DNA of 64,000 nt from BOG-1155 sp963717985 (GTDB lineage: Bacteria; Desulfobacterota; Syntrophorhabdia; Syntrophorhabdales; WCHB1-27). The translations under genes were made by a program, and so were the position numbers. Positions 42,937-50,814 of the stretch are shown here, one piece after another; the stretch's first letter is position 1; every line of letters starts with the position of its first letter. The DNA lies in contig CAVQYC010000004.1 of assembly GCA_963717985.1 (NCBI GenBank), forward strand, positions 186,001-250,000, in the 5' to 3' direction. The notes under the pieces were generated by a model. It ran no database searches. It saw nothing but the letters and a program-made list of their open reading frames with translations, and was not told the origin of the DNA.

Positions 42937-44154
42937 ATGAAAAAAAGAGCTTCCCTTTTCCTGCTCCTTTCCGCAATCGCCGTCCTCCTTTTTTCTCCCC
43001 TCTGCTCTTCCGGGGCGGACACGATCAGGGTCGGTATCATCGATGCCTATCAGGCGGCGCCTTCCCTCCTTCCCGCAGACGTGCTCGACGGGTTCTCACT
43101 TGCCGCGGGGAAAATCAACGGCGAGGGTGGTGTCCTGGGCAGGCAGATTATCCCAGTGACGAGGGGTGGGAAAGCGCAGCCGGGCGGCGGTCTCGCGGCT
43201 GCGCGGGCCCTCGTGGCCGGGGAGAAAGTAGATATCCTCGTCGCCACGACCGACCGGACAAGCGCCCTCGACCTCGCCGATTTCGCGGCAAGGGAGAAGG
43301 TCCCCCTCTTCGTCGCCTTTTCCGAGCGCCCGATTGCAGGCGGGAGAGAGGGAAACCGCTACGTCTTTAACATGAGTGAAAGCCCTCGCATGGCAGGGCT
43401 GGCCATCGGGGTCATGCTCCACGAGAAGCCCTACGAGAATTACTGGATCGCGGGTGAGGACGACGACTTTGGTCACACCCTCGCCAACGCCTTCTGGACC
43501 AGGCTCAAGAAGCTGGAGCCGACCTTTGTGCTGGTGGGTCAGTCATGGTGGAAGGCGGGAGAAACGGATTTCGCCCCCTATATCGCGCAAATCATCGCGG
43601 CACAACCGGATGTGGTGGTCGTCGCGACCGGGCCGTCGAATATTGCCCGCTTCCAGAAGGCCGCGAAAGCCGAGGGTCTGAGCGGGGAGATCCCCTTCTA
43701 CCAGTACTGGGCAAACGAGCGGACCATGCTCGCGGAACTGGGCAACGGTGCCGTTGAAGGCGTCTACGGCACAACTTCCTATCTCTTCTATTATCCTTCC
43801 ACACCGATGAACAATGCCTTCGTCGACGAGTTCCGAAAGACTTTTCACCGGTATCCGGGCAACGGCGCATTCTATGGCTACATGACAGCCAGGTTCATCG
43901 CCGAAGGGTACAGGAAGGCGGGCAAGATCGACAGGGAGCAGTTGATCTCCTCCCTCGAAGGCATGAGGCTCGACAGCCCCGTGGGGAATGTCGCGATCCG
44001 CCCCTGCGACCACCAGCTAGAGTTGCCCGTATTCCTGGGCCAGACAGGGATAGACCTCACGCACCCCGATATCCTCACCTCGGCCAGCCTCCAGTCGCTC
44101 GCCGCGGGGTATTACATGGAGGGCTGCAGGGAAGGGGCGAAGGCGGGGAAGTAG
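42937..44154 (+). CDS. ABC transporter substrate-binding protein (branched-chain amino acid type)
   Basis: This 405-residue protein has a signal peptide (KKRASLFLLLSAIAVLLFSPLC...) with a possible lipobox-like LCSSG, then a two-lobed Peripla_BP_6 fold starting IRVGIIDAYQAAPSLLP. ADVLDGFSLAAGKINGEGGV and YWIAGEDDDFGHTLANAFW are typical of the LivJ/urea/amide family. No permease or ATPase genes are adjacent, so it is an orphan receptor. It converges with the radical SAM/SPASM gene; the hairpin at 44162-44198 separates them. Confidence 0.85.
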   Translation: MKKRASLFLLLSAIAVLLFSPLCSSGADTIRVGIIDAYQAAPSLLPADVLDGFSLAAGKINGEGGVLGRQIIPVTRGGKAQPGGGLAAARALVAGEKVDILVATTDRTSALDLADFAAREKVPLFVAFSERPIAGGREGNRYVFNMSESPRMAGLAIGVMLHEKPYENYWIAGEDDDFGHTLANAFWTRLKKLEPTFVLVGQSWWKAGETDFAPYIAQIIAAQPDVVVVATGPSNIARFQKAAKAEGLSGEIPFYQYWANERTMLAELGNGAVEGVYGTTSYLFYYPSTPMNNAFVDEFRKTFHRYPGNGAFYGYMTARFIAEGYRKAGKIDREQLISSLEGMRLDSPVGNVAIRPCDHQLELPVFLGQTGIDLTHPDILTSASLQSLAAGYYMEGCREGAKAGK

Positions 44155-44161
44155 CCGGGGG

Positions 44162-44198
44162 GCGAGGCGTGCTCCGGCAAAGGCGGAGCTGCCCCGCG
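44162..44198. terminator. Bidirectional hairpin between convergent genes
   Basis: GCGAGGCGTGCTCCG and CGGAGCTGCCCCGC pair imperfectly around GCAAAGG (6-bp perfect core). It lies between the stop codons of the substrate-binding protein and the radical SAM/SPASM gene. There is no strong T-tract on either side. Confidence 0.45.
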
Positions 44199-44208
44199 AT
44201 AAGGCAGA

Positions 44209-45624
44209 TCAGAGCCTGAACATTTCTTTTGTGTCCCTGTCCCAGTTATCCCAGAGGTAGGCGGATTCCTTCTGGTCCGCTATGAGCCTCATGGCGTATC
44301 GCACCTGATGCTCATAGAATTCGCAGAAGGCACCTCTTCCTTCCATCGATCCGTGGGCCTGATAGGCCTCCGCCGGGCAGGGCGCCCCGCAGAAATGCCT
44401 TATGGCGCAGCGGCTGCAAGGGGTGATATTCTCGACTTTACGGGTGGTCACCAGCGTGAAGGGTCCCGAGGCCAGTATGGCAGGCAGATCGTCCTTAAAG
44501 AGGTTGCCTCCCTTGAACCCGGGCATCCCTATGAACTCGCTGCAGGGATAGACATCGCCTTCTGCCGATACGGCAAAGAAACACCTGCCTCCCCCGCAGG
44601 GGCTGATGTCGCACATAAGCCTTCGGCTGGTCGGGGCAATAATGCTGAGAAGGATGTTGGCAAAATTCCCGATAATGAGCTTGCGCCCTGTCTCCCGGTA
44701 AAGCTCAAAGGTGCGGTCGAGGGCTTTAATAAACATGCGCGCCATCTCCCGGTCCGACGGCTTTGCCGCTCTCCCCCCAACGAGTGTGCAGCGCACCTGG
44801 TTCACAAGGCAGTTCTCCAGCCCGCATTTATGGAAGAATTCAACTATCTTGACCAGGCTCCTCACGTTTTGGCTGGTTACCGTGCAGATAAGATTGAACA
44901 GCGGGTAGTCCCGGCACATCTCTACGGCCCCCAGGACCTTTTTGAACGTGCCGTTCCCGGCCCAGTTTTTTCGATGCTTGTCCGCGACGATGGGGGTATG
45001 TCCATCGAGAGAGGCGCCGATTGCTACCCCCTGGGAGACAAGGAACTGCACGTCCTCCTTTTCGAGGAGGGTGGCATTCGTCTGGATGCCGAAGTCAAAC
45101 TCGCCGGCAAACTCATCTATGGCCCGGAAGACCGCCTTCTTGTTCATCAGGGGCTCCGAGCCGTGAAATACGATTTGAGGCTTCCGGCCCCCGGAGGGCA
45201 TTGTGGCAGAGAAGTGATCGCGCAGGATGAGCAAGGCCCTCTTCATCTCCGCCCACGCCATATGCCTGCCGTTCTTCCTCTGTGCCTGGGGGATGTAGCA
45301 ATAGGTACAGTTGAGGTTGCACTGCTCCGTCGGATTGAAGTAGACCGCCGATGGGGTGAGGCCGAACCTGAGCGTCTCCATCTCCTCACTCATGTCCTTG
45401 AGATGCCGCTCCAGCTTTCCGGCGATTTCTCCGCTGCTCAAGGCGTAGCCGAGATGGCTCTTCTCGATGAGGCTCCAGAAGGCCGTATTGGGCTCAATGG
45501 CGGCCACGTACACGGGATGCTGTATATCGATGATCTGCAGGCAGTTGCCGTCACCAGTGTTGAGGAAGCGGCCGTGCTTGGCGGCCGCTTCCTTTGACTC
45601 TGAAGTTCTTTCCATCTCACTCAT
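44209..45624 (-). CDS. Radical SAM/SPASM peptide-modifying enzyme (CbpB-like)
   Basis: This 471-residue protein has an N-terminal region of about 95 residues that may bind the precursor peptide, a radical SAM motif CNLNCTYCYIPQAQ, and a C-terminal SPASM region rich in Cys (CDISPCGGGRC, VYPCSEF, PCSRCAIRHFCGAPC, FCEFYE) for two auxiliary 4Fe-4S clusters. SPASM enzymes modify ribosomal peptides, as in AlbA, MftC and PqqE. It starts three bases after a 39-codon peptide gene, both behind a cobalamin riboswitch. From memory this matches the predicted CbpA/CbpB family, whose product is not characterised. The chemistry is unknown. Confidence 0.85.
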   Translation of the reverse strand: MSEMERTSESKEAAAKHGRFLNTGDGNCLQIIDIQHPVYVAAIEPNTAFWSLIEKSHLGYALSSGEIAGKLERHLKDMSEEMETLRFGLTPSAVYFNPTEQCNLNCTYCYIPQAQRKNGRHMAWAEMKRALLILRDHFSATMPSGGRKPQIVFHGSEPLMNKKAVFRAIDEFAGEFDFGIQTNATLLEKEDVQFLVSQGVAIGASLDGHTPIVADKHRKNWAGNGTFKKVLGAVEMCRDYPLFNLICTVTSQNVRSLVKIVEFFHKCGLENCLVNQVRCTLVGGRAAKPSDREMARMFIKALDRTFELYRETGRKLIIGNFANILLSIIAPTSRRLMCDISPCGGGRCFFAVSAEGDVYPCSEFIGMPGFKGGNLFKDDLPAILASGPFTLVTTRKVENITPCSRCAIRHFCGAPCPAEAYQAHGSMEGRGAFCEFYEHQVRYAMRLIADQKESAYLWDNWDRDTKEMFRL

Positions 45625-45627
45625 TCC

Positions 45628-45747
45628 CTATTTTTTCGGGTCCTTGCCGATAAGGATATAGTGGGACAGTCCGACGCCTTCGGCTTTACAGCTTTTCCGA
45701 TAACCTATTACCTTTTTCGCTGCCTTTTCCTTGACTGGTTTCTTCAT
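45628..45747 (-). CDS. 39-residue precursor peptide (CbpA-like)
   Basis: The peptide starts MKKPVKEKAAKK, a basic leader-like region, and ends YILIGKDPKK. A single Cys20 follows RKS, then Gly24-Val-Gly26, Ser28-His29-Tyr30 and Asp36-Pro37. AGGAGGT lies eight bases before the ATG. The stop is three bases before the radical SAM/SPASM start. Size, position and a conserved-looking core around Cys20-Tyr30 mark it as the likely substrate of that enzyme. The riboswitch and terminator lie directly upstream. It is too short for default gene finders. Confidence 0.8.
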   Translation of the reverse strand: MKKPVKEKAAKKVIGYRKSCKAEGVGLSHYILIGKDPKK

Positions 45748-45801
45748 AATAGCGACCTCCTTTTTTTTGATCTACCTCCACGGCGAAGAGCCGCACTGCA
45801 A

Positions 45802-45842
45802 ACAAAAAGGGTTCCGGCATGAAGCTCATGCCGAAACCCTTT
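45802..45842 (-). terminator. Riboswitch-linked intrinsic terminator
   Basis: On the minus strand AAGGGTTTCGGCATGA pairs with TCATGCCGGAACCCTT, followed by TTTTTGTTT. It lies between the cobalamin aptamer and the peptide ribosome-binding site, so it is the expression platform: bound cobalamin would favour termination and silence the two genes. Confidence 0.85.
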
Positions 45843-45867
45843 ACCTTCGAGTTTCGCTCTGTCTACC

Positions 45868-46014
45868 TGTCAGCAGGTCTTCTGGCTTAGGATCATCCCG
45901 AGCGCTGCGGCCTTCCCGTATGTTGCCGTTACCGGCATTACAGTGGCCTTGTCTTGCAGCCTCAGTCCCCTTTACAGCGGCGGGTCCGCCACGGAATTTC
46001 ACCGTGTTCCGAGA
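45868..46014 (-). ncRNA. Cobalamin (AdoCbl/B12) riboswitch
   Basis: The minus-strand RNA has the class hallmarks in order: GGAACACGGTGAAATTCCG, GGCGGACCCGCC, CTGTAAAGGGGAC, the B12 box GCCACTG, GGGAAGGCCG, then GATGATCC, and finally TAAGCCAGAAGACCTGCTGA. These are the conserved elements of cobalamin riboswitches. The aptamer is followed by an intrinsic terminator and the peptide/radical SAM genes, so those should be expressed when cobalamin is scarce. Confidence 0.93.
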
Positions 46015-46027
46015 TACTGACCATATA

Positions 46028-46057
46028 ATTATAGGATATCCTAAGAATCCCTGTCAA
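46028..46057 (-). promoter_or_regulatory. Promoter of the riboswitch-peptide-radical SAM transcript
   Basis: On the minus strand a perfect TTGACA (46057-46052) and perfect TATAAT (46033-46028) are 18 nt apart. The transcript would start near 46021, just before the riboswitch. Confidence 0.85.
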
Positions 46058-46099
46058 CGAAAAAATGCAGGGCAAGGGCCTTTGGAAATCCCGCCACGT

Positions 46100-46861
46100 T
46101 TAAAATACGAACAGATCCAGCCCGCCCAACATATTCATCGTTGCGCCCGTCATATATGCGGCCTCATCGGATGCCAGATAGACGATAGCCCCGGCAATCT
46201 CCTCGGGCGTCGCAGGACGGCCTATGGCGGTCTTCTTTTCAACTTTTTCCAGCACTGCCGGGGGCAGCTTCGCAGTCGCATCGGTACTGCTGATGCCGAC
46301 GAGCACGCAGTTTGCCGTGATGTTGAACCGGGCGCCTTCCAAGGCGACGGACTTTGCCAGGCTGATCAGCCCCGCTTTGGCCGCCCCGTAGCTTGTCTGT
46401 CCGAAGCCGCCCAGGACGCCCGCAACGGACGTGATATTCACGATCCTCCCCCACTTCGCGGCGCACATATCCGCCCATACTTCCTTGATACAGTAAAAGG
46501 CGGAGTTGAGGCAGAGCTTCACCTCATAATCCCATTCTTCGATGGTCGTCTTGGCAATCGTCACGTTATGGTTCATCAGGGCGGCATTATTGACCAGGAT
46601 ATTGACGGGGCCAAGCTCGTTTTTTATGGTCGCGAACCCTTTCTGCACGTCGGCATAGTTGCTCGCATCCATTTTTATGGCCAAAGATTTCCTGCCCATT
46701 GCCTTTATCTCTTCGGCTACCGCTAGTGCACCTTCCATATGGTTCAAGCCGCTAACTGCGACATCGGCACCCTTTCTCGCAAGGGCAAGGGCTGTAGCCC
46801 TCCCGTTGCCAAGGGGCCTTGAGGCGCCGCTCACAAACGCAATTTTCCCTTCCAGCGACAT
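46100..46861 (-). CDS. Short-chain dehydrogenase/reductase
   Basis: This 253-residue SDR has the Rossmann glycine motif as SGASRPLGNGRA (Ser in place of the usual first Thr, otherwise normal), NNAA, catalytic Ser in NITSVAG and Tyr-x3-Lys in SYGAAK. It is close to FabG-type 3-ketoacyl reductases/hydroxyacyl dehydrogenases. AAAGGAGGG precedes the ATG at 46861; an upstream frame adds 18 unlikely residues. It is separated from the beta-oxidation operon (47-50 kb) by a terminator but may act on a related acyl-CoA. Substrate unknown. Confidence 0.85.
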   Translation of the reverse strand: MSLEGKIAFVSGASRPLGNGRATALALARKGADVAVSGLNHMEGALAVAEEIKAMGRKSLAIKMDASNYADVQKGFATIKNELGPVNILVNNAALMNHNVTIAKTTIEEWDYEVKLCLNSAFYCIKEVWADMCAAKWGRIVNITSVAGVLGGFGQTSYGAAKAGLISLAKSVALEGARFNITANCVLVGISSTDATAKLPPAVLEKVEKKTAIGRPATPEEIAGAIVYLASDEAAYMTGATMNMLGGLDLFVF

Positions 46862-46990
46862 ACGACCCTCCTTTATCCGGTTCTGTGCTCCCGGCGCTTC
46901 CTCCTTGCGCGGCATCTTACGCCGCCTGGTCGGTCCGGGTCATCCTGAGCATTTCACCTGCGGACCGTGCAAGCCCGGCACCGGGAAAGT

Positions 46991-47033
46991 ACGGAAGGCC
47001 CATCAGGCCGCCACGGGCCGATGGGCCTTCCGT
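46991..47033 (-). terminator. Strong hairpin after the beta-oxidation operon
   Basis: ACGGAAGGCCCATC and its exact complement form a 14-bp stem with a 15-nt loop, 23 bp beyond the DUF35 stop at 47057. It has no long T-tract but ends the four-gene minus-strand operon before the SDR gene. Confidence 0.7.
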
Positions 47034-47056
47034 CAACATGCATCGTATTCTTTACT

Positions 47057-47554
47057 TTACTTCTTTACGGGCTGGAACGCGTAAAAGACGCGCTCCGCCA
47101 TGATCGTGCCCGCTCTTCCCTTTTCAATAGGCATGGCGGGGACGTCAAATACGACGAACTCCACCTCATCGCCGCGCTTCAGGGTGCCCACCGGGCAATT
47201 GACGATCTTGCTGATCATCCTTTTCACCGGACCGTCAAACTCGATGACGGCATGGATCAGGGGCGATTCGTATCCGAGAGGGACGCCTTTTACCTCTTCG
47301 GACAAGACGACGACCTTACCCTTCTTGGGCAGGTCCACATACTCGAGGTTTGTCGAGTAGCAGGCCGGGCAGATGACGCCCCTGGGAGGGAAGGCAATAT
47401 GACCGCAGTCCTTGCACTTCGTGGTGGTAAACCGGCCCTGTTTCAAATTTTCATAAAAGGGCCATACCATATTGAATTCTTTCGCCTCTATAGGCCAAAG
47501 GTCCATCGATACCGGATAGAGATTGTCAAGTATTGGGATTCCTACTACGGACAT
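47057..47554 (-). CDS. DUF35 Zn-ribbon/OB-fold acyl-CoA-binding protein
   Basis: This 165-residue protein has a zinc ribbon (CKDC about residues 47-50 and CPAC about 62-65) and a C-terminal OB fold (LPKKGKVVVLSEE onward). The N-terminal 35 residues extend beyond the smaller paralogue at 2186-2596. It follows the thiolase gene with 12 bp between them and likely forms a stable complex with it, as known for DUF35-thiolase pairs. It is the last gene of the operon. Confidence 0.87.
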   Translation of the reverse strand: MSVVGIPILDNLYPVSMDLWPIEAKEFNMVWPFYENLKQGRFTTTKCKDCGHIAFPPRGVICPACYSTNLEYVDLPKKGKVVVLSEEVKGVPLGYESPLIHAVIEFDGPVKRMISKIVNCPVGTLKRGDEVEFVVFDVPAMPIEKGRAGTIMAERVFYAFQPVKK

Positions 47555-47566
47555 TTGTCGACCTCC

Positions 47567-48751
47567 TTATTTTACTGGTTCCAACCCATATATGAGGATG
47601 GTATGCTCGGCGTTCGCTCCGCTCAGGTTGTGCGTGAGACCGATGTCCGCGCCTTTCACCTGGTGGCGTGCCCTGCCCTGGAGCTGCTTCATGATCTCGA
47701 TGCCCTGCCTGATGCCCGTTGCACCGAAGGGGTGACCCACGGCCAGAAGGCCGCCGTCCGTATTGACGGGGACTTTGCCGCCGATCTCGATCTGCTTCGA
47801 GCTGCAGAACGCCCCACCCTCACCTTTCTTGCAGAATCCAAGGTCTTCCACTTCGATGACTTCCGAAATGGTAAAGCAGTCGTGGGTCTGGGCGACTTTG
47901 ACGTCGCTGGCGGAAATCTTTGCCCTCTTGTATGCCTTCTCCGCCGCTACCCTGGTGTGCTTCCAGTCGGCAAGGTGCTCGCCCGGGAAATTGACCGAAA
48001 GGCTGGAGAGCGATACCTGCGCACAACCCCTCAGATAGGCAAGGGGTCTATTCGTGTATTTCTTCGCAATTTCATCGGTGGTGATGATGCATGCCGCGGC
48101 GCCGTCCGTAATAGGGCAGCAATCGTAAAGTGTCAGAGGCGGCACTACCGAAGGTGCACCCATCGCCTCTTCCAGGGTCAGGGTCTTCTGCATCTGCGCA
48201 ACAGGGTTATCGGATGCGTAGTTGTAGTTGGCCACGGAGACGGCCGCAAGGTCTTCCTTCTTTGTCCCGTAGTGGATCATATGTTCCTGTGCGGTCAAGG
48301 AAAAGAATGGCGGCGGCAGACCCATGCCATGGGTAGCTTCCCAGTCATGGTCGACGGATGCGAGCTCGCTGTAGAAAATCTCCCATTTCTGGGGTGTGTA
48401 CAGTTTTTCGCCGCCGGTCACCATAACGATATCCGCATTTCCCGACTCGACAAGTCCTTTCGCGAGAATAATGGCCGTGCTCCCGCCCGCGCAAAGCGTG
48501 TCACATCTCGTGCAGATGGATGTCGGCTTCAACCCGAGCCTCTCGGCGACCACCGGTGCGGTGTTGACCTGGAAAGAGCACCTGCCCGCGTAAGAAGTGG
48601 CCACAATAAGGCCGTCTATATCCAGAGGCTTAAGCCCTGGTATGTCATCGAAACATGCCTTGCCAGCTTCCTGGAATAGGTCCATAATGTGGGCTTCTCT
48701 TACCCCCCACTTACACTGACCGCCTCCCAATATTACTGCGTTTCTCGACAT
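47567..48751 (-). CDS. Thiolase-fold acyl-CoA acyltransferase
   Basis: This 394-residue protein has the nucleophile Cys87 in RCDTLCAGGST, the HDCF motif in QTHDCFTISE, and the catalytic His in GGLLAVGHPFGATG. The classical C-terminal Cys-x-Gly is not evident (GLTHNLSGANAEH). This places it with SCP2/archaeal-type thiolases that need a DUF35 partner, which follows directly. In this operon, with 3-hydroxyacyl-CoA dehydrogenase and enoyl-CoA hydratase, it probably performs the final thiolytic step of beta-oxidation or the reverse condensation. Confidence 0.87.
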   Translation of the reverse strand: MSRNAVILGGGQCKWGVREAHIMDLFQEAGKACFDDIPGLKPLDIDGLIVATSYAGRCSFQVNTAPVVAERLGLKPTSICTRCDTLCAGGSTAIILAKGLVESGNADIVMVTGGEKLYTPQKWEIFYSELASVDHDWEATHGMGLPPPFFSLTAQEHMIHYGTKKEDLAAVSVANYNYASDNPVAQMQKTLTLEEAMGAPSVVPPLTLYDCCPITDGAAACIITTDEIAKKYTNRPLAYLRGCAQVSLSSLSVNFPGEHLADWKHTRVAAEKAYKRAKISASDVKVAQTHDCFTISEVIEVEDLGFCKKGEGGAFCSSKQIEIGGKVPVNTDGGLLAVGHPFGATGIRQGIEIMKQLQGRARHQVKGADIGLTHNLSGANAEHTILIYGLEPVK

Positions 48752-48772
48752 GAAACCCTCCTTGATTTCTTT

Positions 48773-49552
48773 CTATTTGCCCTTAAAAACCGGTTTTCTC
48801 TTCTCTATGAACGCCTGAAAGCCCTCTCTCCCGTCCTCGGACAGGTAGGTAGTGACAAAGCACTCATTCTCGAACGTGATCGCCGTGGCGAGATCCATGT
48901 TTATGCCGTTATCGATAGCGCTCTTCAGCACGCTGAGGGCTACCCTCGGCTTCGCTGCCAGCTTCTTCGCCCAGGCCTTTGCCTCGTCCAGCAACGCTTC
49001 TTTTGCCACGACCTTGTTGACGAGACCTATCCGGTAGGCTTCATCGCCGCTCACGATATCACCCGTGAACAGCAGTTCTTTCGCCTTCCCGATCCCCACG
49101 AGCCTCGGCAGCCTTTGGGTGCCGCCGGAGCCGGGAATAATCCCGAGATTGACCTCAGGACAGCCCATCTTTGCATCACTCGTGGCAATCCTCAGATCGC
49201 AGGCGAGGGCAAGCTCAAGGGCGCCGCCGAGAGTGAAGCCGAAGACCGCGGCGATCGTGGGTTTGCTGATACCTGCAATCTTATCGACGCACCCTCTGGA
49301 GATCTTTCCGAAGGCGTAATACTCCATTACCGACTTCCCTGCCACTTCCTTGACGTCGAGGCCCGCGGTGAAGACTTTCTCGCCCACCGCTGTGAAAACA
49401 ATGGCCCGTACCGAGTCGTCTTTTTCGAGCTCGCAAAAGGCGTCATAGAGTTCCTGGTATGCCCCGACGCTGAGCGAATTGACCGGGGGCCTGTTCAGCT
49501 TGACTATCGCGACGGCCTCTTCTTTCTCTATAAGCACCGATTCATACGCCAT
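48773..49552 (-). CDS. Enoyl-CoA hydratase/isomerase (crotonase family)
   Basis: This 259-residue protein has the crotonase oxyanion-hole segments (AGLDVKEVAG and GFTLGGALELALACDLRIA) and the catalytic Glu region CPEVNLGIIPGSGGTQRLPR, where both Glu positions of hydratases are present or conservatively placed. It would hydrate a 2-enoyl-CoA to a 3-hydroxyacyl-CoA. The following gene in the operon is the thiolase, and the 3-hydroxyacyl-CoA dehydrogenase precedes it by 15 bp. Confidence 0.88.
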   Translation of the reverse strand: MAYESVLIEKEEAVAIVKLNRPPVNSLSVGAYQELYDAFCELEKDDSVRAIVFTAVGEKVFTAGLDVKEVAGKSVMEYYAFGKISRGCVDKIAGISKPTIAAVFGFTLGGALELALACDLRIATSDAKMGCPEVNLGIIPGSGGTQRLPRLVGIGKAKELLFTGDIVSGDEAYRIGLVNKVVAKEALLDEAKAWAKKLAAKPRVALSVLKSAIDNGINMDLATAITFENECFVTTYLSEDGREGFQAFIEKRKPVFKGK

Positions 49553-49567
49553 ATCGCCCTCCTAAGA

Positions 49568-50431
49568 CTATTTGTTATAGTCGTACCATCCTGCGCCCGT
49601 TTTCCTCCCGAGCCTGCCTGCCTTGATCGTGTCTTTCAGAATCCGGGGCGCCACCCACTTCAGTTCCTTGTTGTGCTCCTGGTAGAAGTAGTTGACGACG
49701 TTCAGGAGGATATCGACGCCCGTCAGGTCCATCAGCTCGAAAGGTCCCATCGGGTAGTTGAGTCCCAGTTTGGCCGCCTTGTCGATATCTTCCTTCGACG
49801 CGACGCCTTCCTGAAGGAGGCAGATGGCTTCAACCAGGTGCGGGACCATGAGTCTGTTCACGACAAAGCCGGGTATATCCGTCTTCACTTCGATGGGTTC
49901 CTTGCCGAATTTTTTGGCCAGGTCAAGGGAGACCGCCACGGACTCGCTGCTTGTGTAGTAGCCCCTGATCACCTCGACAAGCCTCATGAGGGGGACAGGG
50001 TTGAAGAAGTGCATTCCCAGCACTTTGTCGGGTCTTGTCGTTGCTTTTGCGATCTCGGTGATCGACATCGACGAGGTATTGCTCGTAAGGATGACGTCCT
50101 TCCGCGTAACCTCATCCAACTGCTTGAAGGTCTTCTTCTTTACTTCCATGTCCTCGAAGACGACCTCGACGACGTAGTCGACATCCTTCATGTCCTCGAT
50201 CTTCGTGGTGCCCTTGATCTTCCCCATGATCTGCGCCTTGACTTCCGCAGTCATCTTGCCCTTTTCCACGCTCTTTGCCAGAAATTTGTCGATATTCTTC
50301 AAACCGTTCTGCACGAACTTTTCCTCGATATCACTGATGATGACATCAAAGCCTGCCTGTGCAGCGACCTGGGCAATGCCATTGCCCATAGTACCCGCGC
50401 CAACAACACCGATTGTCTTAATTGCAGCCAT
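49568..50431 (-). CDS. 3-hydroxybutyryl-CoA dehydrogenase-type enzyme
   Basis: This 287-residue protein has the NAD-binding GVVGAGTMGNGIAQVAA motif, the LTSNTSSMSITEIA and GMHFFNPVPLMRLVEVI signature of 3-hydroxyacyl-CoA dehydrogenases (catalytic His in HFFNP), and a C-terminal helical domain (GFVVNRLMVP, GPFELMDLTGVD). GGAGGTGT precedes the start. It is the first gene of the operon, directly behind a promoter. Together with the crotonase and thiolase it forms a near-complete beta-oxidation spiral; acyl-CoA dehydrogenase is not in this cluster. Confidence 0.92.
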   Translation of the reverse strand: MAAIKTIGVVGAGTMGNGIAQVAAQAGFDVIISDIEEKFVQNGLKNIDKFLAKSVEKGKMTAEVKAQIMGKIKGTTKIEDMKDVDYVVEVVFEDMEVKKKTFKQLDEVTRKDVILTSNTSSMSITEIAKATTRPDKVLGMHFFNPVPLMRLVEVIRGYYTSSESVAVSLDLAKKFGKEPIEVKTDIPGFVVNRLMVPHLVEAICLLQEGVASKEDIDKAAKLGLNYPMGPFELMDLTGVDILLNVVNYFYQEHNKELKWVAPRILKDTIKAGRLGRKTGAGWYDYNK

Positions 50432-50487
50432 ACAAACACCTCCGGAATTTTATGAGATTAGCAATTAAATCGCGCCTGAGATGTAAC

Positions 50488-50517
50488 TATATAACTATAA
50501 TGAAAGGGGGATGTCAA
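50488..50517 (-). promoter_or_regulatory. Promoter of the beta-oxidation operon
   Basis: On the minus strand TTGACA (50517-50512) and TATATA (50493-50488) are 18 nt apart, with a leader of about 50 nt before the dehydrogenase start. Repeats of ACTATA around the -10 could be part of an operator. Confidence 0.6.
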
Positions 50518-50652
50518 TTGTTATTTCTTGCACAAGCCCTTTTTCATCTCAATAGGGCTATGTTTCCTCGAAAATAATATATGCTTCGGCCATTGCGAGG
50601 GAACTGCTCTATGTTCATGATAGTGAATACATCAAACTTGAATGGTTTCACA

Positions 50653-50682
50653 TTGTACGAATCATCTCCCCTCGGGTATACT
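50653..50682 (+). promoter_or_regulatory. Possible methyltransferase promoter
   Basis: TTGTAC (50653-50658) and TATACT (50677-50682) are 18 nt apart, about 130 nt before the methyltransferase start. The rest of the stretch 50518-50814 shows no supportable gene. Confidence 0.5.
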
Positions 50683-50814
50683 GTGAAGCACGGGGAAGGC
50701 GTTTCCTCCCCCCAGCGGTTCATGCGGGTGCGCTCGAAGAGCCTTTCATCATTTCCGACAGGGTAAAGGGCTTGAAAGAAAAGCAGCATTTCGTGATCTT
50801 CGGGAGGTAAAGGC

